NCBI GenBank assembly: GCA_951640165.1
Contig: OX621244.1
Coordinates: 15,642,001-15,706,000, forward strand
DNA length: 64,000 nucleotides
Source of the DNA: Pseudoips prasinana
Lineage: Eukaryota > Arthropoda > Insecta > Lepidoptera > Nolidae
Direction of reading: 5' to 3'
The notes beneath the pieces are model-generated. The model ran no database searches. It saw only the letters and a list, made by a program, of their open reading frames with translations, and was not told the DNA's origin. The translations under genes were made by a program, and so were the position numbers. Below, one piece after another: positions 55,681 to 64,000 of this stretch; position 1 is the stretch's first letter, and each line of letters starts with the position of its first letter.

Positions 55681-55689
55681 TACACATGA

Positions 55690-57124
55690 GAGAACGAGAT
55701 ATTATACACGTGATAAAATTTCAAGAAGAAATACTACTCTAAAAGAATTTTATAAATACAACCTTTTGATTACAAGTCAATGGTTTCTTCGCATCAGTAA
55801 CTTTTCAGAATGAGTGATAGATGGTAACCACGCACGCAGTATATAAACTTCAAGATAGCTTTGATGAACGAGGTGTCTCTTAACGCTATTAACTTTTTGT
55901 ATCCATCATTTTCACCAAATTACGAAGTTTTTACTTACAACACACATGTGTTTTCTTTTGACAAGTTATCTATAATAGTAATAATATAATTTTCTTATGT
56001 ATAATTAAGCAATTAATTTCTCGGTTTAGGATGCTATGAGTCATCCATAACCTCTTTCTCAGTCCTGCGAACAGTCACTTACGTTGCTTTCACCACAACA
56101 TCATCAGAGCGTCGTAATAGATTTGATGGAAAGCGTGCTTCGATGAAACCAGTACCACACATCCATCAATAAATATTGAATGAGCTAGAAGATGAGGCCT
56201 GGGCCTGGTGGAGATTACAATCGGATATTCTCGTCCTAAATGTCTCTTATGGCCAGCGTAAGAAAAACATTCAACTTATATGGGTGATCAGTTTAATACA
56301 GGTACAAAAATAAATGGTAAAATAAATAATACAGATGGCATTGATGTTGAGGAGAACCTGGAAGGAAAAGATTCGCATTGGTTTTTTAAACAGGCACTAA
56401 TACAATGCAGATTTTTTGGATTACAATGAAACATGCAGTTTTAGTTCCATAACCAATAGAATTCATACACTTCACATTTTTTGGTACACTTATTTACAAC
56501 TTACGGGACTTTGGTTCGACGTAGTCTAATGTAATTTCTTGTATAACGAGATTTTCCTTTCGAATTTGTTTATCAGTCATGTTGTAAGAATTCTACAAGC
56601 CTTAACAATAAGAACAAACTCAATACACGCTTCATAACCCGTCATGAATGTTAAGGTGTAGTCTCGATAGTTAATCATCAACCCAGTTCAGATAGTGATT
56701 TCAATAAAAACTTAAACAGTGATCCCTAACACGATAAATCTAGAGTACCTAACTACATCGGTGCGTAAGGACTACCTTGCATGCCTATCATAAAATCAGT
56801 TCAGTCAGTCTTGTGGCCAGATATAGGTAATCAAAACTGAATGCGTTCAAACTCGATTGACTTAGCATAAACCATCTAGGCGTTTCATGTGGTTTTGTTT
56901 TATATCTACATCCCCCTATATTATAAAACGAATCGATTTTTTTAATTTTCTTATGTAAGTAATGCAACTTCTCCATTGTTTTTAAACTGATGTTTATATT
57001 TTTTTAATAGGTAATGCTTTCTAGTATAAGCATATAATTTTGTTTAAATTTTATATTTTTTTTTTTATTTATAACTTTTTTACAGCAAAGATGTAGTCCG
57101 TACGTAATTTTTGCTCGAGATAAA
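55690..57124. other. unannotated stretch
   Basis: I recognised no gene or repeat boundary. Confidence 0.4.
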
Positions 57125-57203
57125 TTCCAAATCATCAATTTTGTGACTTATAATGTTTGACAGAATGTCAAACATTATAAGTCACAAAATTGATGATTTG
57201 GAA
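57125..57203. repeat. perfect 38-bp inverted repeat, 3-nt loop
   Basis: The left arm starts TTCCAAATCATCAATTTTGT and the right arm ends ACAAAATTGATGATTTGGAA. All 38 positions pair around GAA. No transposon ends or target duplication flank it. Confidence 0.95.
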
Positions 57204-58727
57204 ATAAGAATAGGGCAGGGTGCTTAGGTGGACAGTTTTATTTACTTATTGTACAGTATTCTTTGTGTTTCCGTTATATCATTGAAAAATTCCTAGAATA
57301 AATTAATATTAGATCTTTATTAATTTTGCCTAATTTCCTTCAAAGCAAACTTATGAAAATGATTTGATTTCGAAAAATAAATGATTTGATTTGCTGCTTT
57401 CAGAACTTCCTGATCTTGCGATATAAAGTAAAGGCAACTAAATAAATAGTCACGTGCATAAAAAACATATTTCATAATATAAAACCTATTAAGACTATAC
57501 ATATAATTTCATAAGAAGGTATATAAAAAGAAATTAGAAAGTGTTGTCATTAACTTTGGATTCCACAATAACATAGATAATGACAGCCGAATACATGCAA
57601 ATGTGTGGATGAACCACGATCACGTATTAGATTTTGTTACAAACCAATTTAGTTCTATATCTGCCCAAAAACTCAAACAAATTTCAATTTTAAGACTTAC
57701 AAAATATGGTCCATAAACCAAATACACTAACGGTTAACATCACGATGATTACCAACGCTATAATAAGTATATACGCATGCACTTGCTCTCGCGTCGATAA
57801 AATGATACCCCATTATAACCGAAATCATATGCCAAAATAGTAGTGCGTATGAAGTGCTGACACAGATCTACCCGTAATTACGTAACCTTTGATCTTCAGC
57901 CATTTTTTCTTTTAATTTAGTGTGCGAGAGAAAATAATTAAAGTACTACGATGCGTGAATTTAGCTTAATAATACACATAGGTTCTTATTGCTTTGGGCG
58001 TTTCATCGCCGATAGATTAGTGTCAAATTTGGACATAGATAATTTGGCACTATGTTAACTAGCTGTATAAAATGTTCGATAGTTAGTGAGAAGCATCAAC
58101 ATTATATTTATCAGTAATCAAGTATGGTACTATATTTTGATTCAAGAGCTAATAGGTATGTAATAAGCTTACGAAAATCTATCTCATGACTCAGACGGAG
58201 GTGACTCATACGTGTTCATCGTAGAGATACTATACCTACCATCATCTGGAAAATGCAACAAACCCGATTTGTGCAAGTTTGGAATTTAATCAGTTAAGAA
58301 GTTTGTCAAAAACAGACGCTGATACAGAGTTCTAGGAAACGTTAACATCATTTATTAGGAAATGTTATTAGATAGCAATTAATATAAAAATTAATAAACA
58401 CCTAAATTAAGTTTATGTCAAGTTTGTTTTCAAAACCAATTATAGTTAGTAATATATAAGATTAAAAAAAAAATATACAGCAGACTTAAATGTTTCTTTC
58501 TAGCACCTGCTCGGAACAAAATAGAATAGAATATAATTTTTCTTCATTCAAGTAGCCAAGACTCAACCATGTTGTTAGCATACAAATAATTAAGTAAATA
58601 AGTATAAAAGTGACCAACGTATTTACAATACAATGTAAATTGACACACTCTTTGCAGGCATCATCTATAGGTATAACATGCTAGCCTGGTACTCATTTAC
58701 GTACATGAAGTTTGAAAATTGGTGGAC
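57204..58727. other. unannotated stretch
   Basis: I recognised no gene or repeat boundary. Confidence 0.4.
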
Positions 58728-58972
58728 AATAATATCCTGGGACATTATTTACACACGGCCATCTGATCCCAAACAAAGCTAGCTACTATGGAAACCAGAT
58801 AACTGATATACATACTACTTTTCTTTTGTAAATACATACTTAAATAGAAAATTACACCCAATTCAGAACAAGTAGATATGTTCAGGCACACAAATATCCT
58901 ATCCTGGGTGGGAATCAAACCCGCGACCTCCGGCGTGAAAATCAAGCATTTGCCAACAACGCCCGTAAACGA
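58728..58972 (-). mobile_element. SINE family B
   Basis: The plus strand starts AATATCCTGGGACATTATTT, contains GGCCATCTGATCCCAAAC, and ends with GGGAATCAAACCCGCGACC and a head reading CAACAACGCCCGT. Confidence 0.75.
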
Positions 58973-59008
58973 CATCATATCACAAGCATACCATATCTAA
59001 TAAAGATA

Positions 59009-59323
59009 TCTATACATATAATAAAATCGCAGGAAAGTCCAAACTTTACATTAAATATTTTTTTAATAGGATACTTGGGGCGTGATCTATAACCGACATC
59101 GAAGCCAAAAATATAGTTTTTAGAATTTTTGTCTGTGTGTCTGTTTGTCTGTGTGTATGTCCGGGCTAAACTCAAAAAGTACTCCATGGATTTACTTCAA
59201 ATTTTGCATGAAGATTACTAAGAGGTCGGGTCCACATATAGGCTACATATTATCACGCTATCACCTACGGGGAAGGAGCAGTGATCATTTATAAATGTAA
59301 CGCGGGTAAAATCGCGCGGCTAG
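59009..59323 (+). mobile_element. full-length Helitron, family H2
   Basis: 5' TCTATACATATAATAAAATC after an A; 3' CGCGGGTAAAATCGCGCGG, CTAG before T. The 3' stem (CGCG...CGCG) lies directly before CTAG. This is the only plus-strand H2 copy here, 315 bp. Confidence 0.85.
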
Positions 59324-61927
59324 TTGGAAATAAAATCATTATCAAAATTAGATTACTATCAACTCCTTCTTTTATAAATCGATTAGAGATATAGTATACA
59401 AATTTCAGTTTCCTTTTAAATGTTATGCAAAAAAGTACGTTTTATACTTTGCTTTTTAGGTGCTTTCACTCCTAAATAAATCAGAGGTAATTGTTTAACT
59501 TTTGTATCTGTGTTATATGGGGCCAAAGAAATAAAATCACTGTAGGCACTTTTATGACGGTGCTGTTTTGTTTAAAGACATTAAAACCTTTATCCTTAAA
59601 CTTGTTTAACATTATCCAAAGCTCCGTATCGGATGACCATAATAGACCTACATTTAGCTTAACAGACTTTAAGCCTAGCACACGTGTACAGCTAGCGCAG
59701 GCGGTGTAACGTTGCATGGCGACAATAATTTAACGTCAACGGCACTTGCATTGAAACCGCACTACAATTTAAGAGCTGAGCAATAAGGGAGGCAGCATTG
59801 TCTGCCAAGTCTCAAGTTACCGGCCAGAGCTGTATCTAGGGGTGCATTAAAATGCACTATCTTATCATAAAATGAACAGAATGTAAGGGGAAAAGAATGG
59901 AAGTTATAACAGTAGACGATAACCATTTAAAATGCATGAATTTCAGCACTGCAAGTGAGATTACTTGGAATTTAGACCAGCCAGGGCCGTCGGTGTAGGT
60001 GCATTCAAAGTATACTTTCTCACTTAAAATGGGGAGAGTTCAAAAGAATGAAAGTTTATGACGGCCAAAAATATTTTTAAATTCATGTCAATGTGTCTTT
60101 TACGTATTTCGCAAAAATAACTTAACACTGTCAAAAATAGCTTTTACCTCCTTCCAATGTTGTGTACAATTTTTTTATAATAGTAATACTTATATGATAT
60201 GTTATACCATATAATTTAATGTAAATTTAATGTTTTTTTCCGATTTAATTATCATTCTGCATGGATTTTTTTTGAATGATTTTGAATTTGATTATTTAAA
60301 ATTTACTGAGTAAGACTGTAAGAAAAGTCACGTCTTGTTTTATTATTGTCAATGATATATTAATTAAGAAAGTGACAAATTCGGGACTAATATAAATTAT
60401 AACCGTATAATTTTTGACAACCAGCGATACTCACTGAAATGTCGTGATAGGGTTACAGATATACCTATAATGTTAATCCTAACTACGGCCCTGGTGCCAT
60501 ATGGGCTACTTGCCATAATCTAGTTTCTGTAAGGTTAGTAGTATAATTCTTTAGTTCTTGAGACCTACCACGTCCTTTATGAGGGTTAGTGTTTATACAA
60601 AAGGCGGGAATAATGTAGTCATATCTATCTGAAAGAACTATATAAAACAAGTGGTTTATGAAATGGCTTTTCAACTTTTTGAACTGTGTGGTCTCGCGGG
60701 TAAAGTAAACCATCACATTTTATGGTAACTTGAGCCAAATGGAATACCAAGGTTTTATTAAAACTATGCAAACAATACTTTGTATAAAGAGCGTTTATTG
60801 TTCAAAAATAACTATACAGCTTATTTATTAAATTTATTAGATAAGTTTCTTTATCCTGTGAACTATCTTTTTATTATAATTTATTAATTCGTTACTAGTT
60901 CTATAATTGGCTCTTGATAAGATTGTATGGTATAGAGTATTCCAATACTCGTATGTATTGTAAGTCCTGGCACTTTATCTCATTACCAAGATGACACAAA
61001 AAGTAATTATATAGCACACACACAACGCGCATATATCACATTATAGAAATGTTTAAATACAAATCATAATGATATAACGGAAAAAAAATTGTGATTTATT
61101 ATTTATATTTAAGTTATTGCATACTTAATTCTTACATAAAAATACTTCGAACGTTACTTAATTAGAATAATGAAATTTACAACCAAGATAAAATTGGCAA
61201 ACGACGCTGACTCCTGACATATAGAACTTAACTTAGTTCGGGAATCAGTGGCCCCATAAACCATTGTAGGTACATATTATTATGTCAATTAAAAAAAATA
61301 TAATTATTATATATGTCCCAAGAGTAGGTCCTGTTTAAATATCCACATTATGTAGTAATATTTTTAAACGAAATCTGAACTATAGTGAGTTCAGAATCGT
61401 TTCGTCCAAGAATGCAAATCACATTTGACTCGAATTGACTTGTGTGTGAGAATATGCTAAGCAATAAACCATCTTACACCTACTGACCTATACCATTATT
61501 ATTTCACTCGCCATTCAAAAACTGATTGTGCCAACATATGTATTTTATTTACCATAATAATTCTAGCCAAACAATCTTCTATCATAGAAACGAGGCCAAC
61601 GCAAATAAAGGAATTGAAAGAAAATGGGTATGACATCACGTTGTTCTCATATTTCAGGCAAATAACAGCTGAGATATAGGTTACAGCTCGGCCGGGTAAT
61701 TGAACCTTCTGTCAACTACAATATAAGTTAATTGTGCAATTAGAAGCCGTAGCTAGTTACCCAGTTACGTAATCGGAGAAGTAGCAAGGTCTGACTATTG
61801 CCTAATACAGGAACTGGCAGGCAATAGAGAAACCGGCTAATTTTTAATACCGGTTAGGATTTTGTTCTTTAACCGGTTTGTTAATCCGGTAACATCTAGA
61901 TTTGATTGCTTGTTAGTTTATTTGCTT
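59324..61927. other. unannotated stretch
   Basis: About 2.6 kb with no recognised repeat or gene. Short frames (59481, 59491, 60483) have no domain or supporting context. Confidence 0.4.
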
Positions 61928-62292
61928 GACTGCCTAGTTGGTCTAGCGGTAGCGTGTTCAACCGCAGATAATGAGGTCCTGGGTTCAAATCCCGGGTCGA
62001 GCCAAAAAGTCATTTTGGGATTTTTCCGTAAAAAGAAATTTCTCAGTATCAGCCCGAAGTCTGGAAGTTGGCGGTATTACACCCCCGTGCCCCGAGCACG
62101 TAAAGCCGTCGGTCCTATACCTGATCTCTTTCCGGTCATGTCGCTAGGCGTCCCATCGGATCATGAGAGTGATGAAATAGAAACTGCCCCTGTGCTTGCG
62201 CACAGACTTCTGCACTATAATATGTCCTGCGCAATTGGCTAGTCTCCATTAAGACTGGCCGCCGTGGCCGAAATTCGGTCGGGAGAACATCA
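61928..62292 (+). mobile_element. SINE family D, intact tRNA-like head
   Basis: The head has box A TAGTTGGTCTAGCGGTAG, an anticodon-like arm TTCAACCGCAGATAATG and box B GGGTTCAAATCCCGGG. The body follows (CCGTAAAAAGAAATTTCTCA, GGTATTACACCCCCG, TAAAGCCGTCGGTCC, CTGTGCTTGCGCACAGACTT). It ends CGAAATTCGGTCGGGAGAAC. It is the best-preserved D copy. The head is not a working tRNA because the acceptor-stem halves do not pair. Confidence 0.8.
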
Positions 62293-62482
62293 GTTTGTTT
62301 GCTTAATCCCAGTGAATTACTTTCATGCATTCATAATGATCGCAGTTCTGAGCGGCATACAATGGAAAGCGTAATTGAACTTTATATAGGTATCTTTTTT
62401 TAACCGTTTACTATACCGTTACATACTTAAGACAGAAACTTACACGACGATAATATATGTATTTGTCGGTACCACATTTAAC

Positions 62483-62674
62483 AATAATAATAATATGCTG
62501 GGAGATTATTCACAAACGGTCATCTGACACCAAACTAACTATTTTTCTTATGTAAATACATTATATAGATAATTTACACCCAGACTCAGGACAAACAGAC
62601 ATGTTCATGCACACAAATATTTGTCCCGGGTGGGAATCGAACCCGTATCTACCAACCACGCCAACAGGCCCGTC
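62483..62674 (-). mobile_element. SINE family B
   Basis: The plus strand starts CAATAATAATAATATGCTGG, contains CCCAGACTCAGGACAAACAG and GGGTGGGAATCGAACCC, and ends CACGCCAACAGGCCCGTC. The 3' half is shortened. Confidence 0.75.
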
Positions 62675-63252
62675 AAAATTTGCCCGAACAATAACGAAAA
62701 TCAGTGATACTAAGTGCCATCGTATACTGTTTAACTTATTTGATCATTCTTTCAGTGGTTTAATTAAATATTTATAGTGTTTTTATCACTGAACATAGCG
62801 TTCATGTAATTAAGATAGTTTTGTTTAGGACCTCTTGAAAATATACATTTGGAAACAATGAACATTTCAAACTATTATTGATGGATAATTTAGTAAATAA
62901 GTAATTAAAACTTGTAAGCAGAATATGCAGAATTAAAATAAAGCGTTGTATCGTTCTGTCATGCTACAACGGCGTCGATAGATTACCACAGCTTTTTTTA
63001 TTTTTATTTAATAGATTTTGTATACACAGAAATAACAAAAGTGAAATAAATGAAGAAGAGACAGGTAGTACATGGGTGCTGCTTATTTCAAAAGAAATTT
63101 CTTCCAGCAGACCCGCGAGAGGAGATATTAAAGTATAATAGGCATGTGCGTAAGTTTATAATATCATTACATATATTACATACTAAAATACACAGATACT
63201 TATAATGGGGCAACCATATGCATAAACTACATACACATAAATATATACATAA
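62675..63252. other. unannotated stretch
   Basis: I recognised no gene or repeat boundary. Confidence 0.4.
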
Positions 63253-63663
63253 CTAGGATGAAGAGGTAAGATAGTAATTTTTCACTTGCTTCTTAAAAAG
63301 AGGTAGTGTTTTGGAATTACGGATGTTGGGAGGGAGAGAATTCCACAATCTGACTGCCTGAACTGTGAGGGAATGAGAATAGAAATCTGTTTTATGCAAT
63401 AGAAATTTAAGAAGGTGTTTAAATTGTGACCTACATGGGGCATTAGGAACACGAGAGTAGGAAAAACGCTCCCGTAAGTAGGATGGAGATGAAGGATTAT
63501 GTAGTATATTAAAGAGGATACACAATAGACGAGTATTCCTGCGAAGCTTTGTCCTCAGCGTCAAGATCTTTCGAGTGTTTGTTATTATATAAACCATATA
63601 AAGACGTTGCATCGTATTAAGCCGAGAATAAATTTGATCAAGGATATAATATACAGGTATCTC
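63253..63663 (-). pseudogene. non-LTR retrotransposon RT, C-terminal fragment
   Basis: The minus-strand frame is open from just inside an upstream stop (63666-63664) to a stop at 63253: about 136 codons. It reads PVYYILDQIYSRLNTMQRL, then LRRNTRLLCILFNILHNPSS and PSYLRERFSYSR. Near the end are LTVQAVRLWNSLPPNIRNSK and LPLFKKQVKNYYL. The (F/L)TVQxxRLWNSLPxxIR pattern followed by a short basic end is typical of the extreme C-terminus of Jockey-like and related RTs. The catalytic domain is missing, so the copy is 5'-truncated. The surviving frame has no internal stop, so the copy may be relatively young. Confidence 0.75.
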
Positions 63664-63699
63664 CTATTTAATTTTGCTGTATGGCCAACAGCAAAGAAT

Positions 63700-63915
63700 A
63701 ACACCACCTCATCTCAGCCCCTGAGGCAATATCTCCCAGAACGAGCAGCAGCGTCTCTCTGTGTAGTCTGAACATCATACTGCGACCGACAACTGATCTG
63801 CCAAGCATGGCGATTATAGCATATCCCTCCAAATGATGTACACAACTCAATTGTGATAATCTTGTGGAGAGACCATTGTCCAGTAGTACACGTCGTTCGG
63901 CTGGCATAATGATGA
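63700..63915 (+). mobile_element. SINE family F
   Basis: CACCACCTCATCTCAGCCCC, then CATCATACTGCGACCGACAA, GGCGATTATAGCATATCCCT and a GTCCAGTAGTAC...GGCTGGCATAATGATGAT tail, with more substitutions than the copy at 46212. Confidence 0.7.
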
Positions 63916-64000
63916 TACATTATCTATATAAAATATTGTATTTATTCAGTGAGTCATAACAAAGGATTGACAATTATTATTTAAATAACTTAAATTATCA

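Noticed and set aside
61928..62000. Functional tRNA gene
   Set aside because: Box A and box B are good, but the acceptor-stem halves do not pair and the sequence continues into a repeated SINE body. The same applies to heads at 8364, 39276 and 48711.
61862..62242. 126-codon plus-strand ORF
   Set aside because: It runs through the tRNA-like head and body of SINE-D.

Overview
This window looks like AT-rich, gene-free nuclear DNA from an insect, most likely a moth or butterfly. I see no protein-coding host gene, rRNA, functional tRNA gene, CRISPR array or bacterial-type operon. Every longer open frame I checked is either a fragment of a non-LTR retrotransposon, a frame running through a dispersed repeat, or an unsupported short frame. 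The lepidopteran call is inference. It rests on abundant non-autonomous Helitrons with A|TC...CTAG|T ends of the kind known from Lepidoptera, several tRNA-headed SINE families, RTE-like LINE tails ending in (ATG)n, and short TA-flanked palindromic MITEs. The host is inferred from repeat style only.

Layout. 1-10 kb: a long unannotated stretch, a 138-bp palindromic MITE, Helitrons, two LINE/RTE 3' ends and SINEs. 10-14 kb: two small Helitrons, a LINE reverse-transcriptase tail fused to a SINE, and a tRNA-derived SINE. 14.6-16.8 kb: a tandem Helitron array (family H1, unit about 320-334 bp) with a retroposon 3' end inserted in it. 17-26 kb: mostly low-copy-looking sequence, one 0.55-kb foldback element, one full-length H2 Helitron and several SINEs. 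26.5 kb: a small element with palindromic ends and a GC-alternating hairpin. 27-36 kb: RTE tails in opposite orientations, an H1 Helitron, SINE fragments and several inverted repeats. 36-49 kb: a Helitron, two more copies of the palindromic MITE, nested SINEs, an AT dinucleotide tract, and three LINE C-terminal fragments, one with a readable C2HC zinc finger. 49-52 kb: low-copy sequence, possibly with conserved non-coding DNA. 52.3-54.5 kb: a very homogeneous Helitron array (family H2, unit exactly 277 bp). 55-64 kb: another H2 pair, SINEs, a 38-bp perfect hairpin and a LINE RT tail.

The most interesting signal is the pair of Helitron tandem arrays. Each has a single canonical 3' terminus (CTAG|T) at one edge, several iterated 5' termini inside, and a canonical 5' terminus at the other edge. 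Although their units come from different families, both arrays are capped by the same roughly 55-bp 3' module. A second theme is a set of perfect or near-perfect inverted repeats with 3-15 nt spacers, which look more like local template-switch events than classical transposon ends.

All family assignments were made by eye. Copy number, divergence and species identity need a repeat-masking run.
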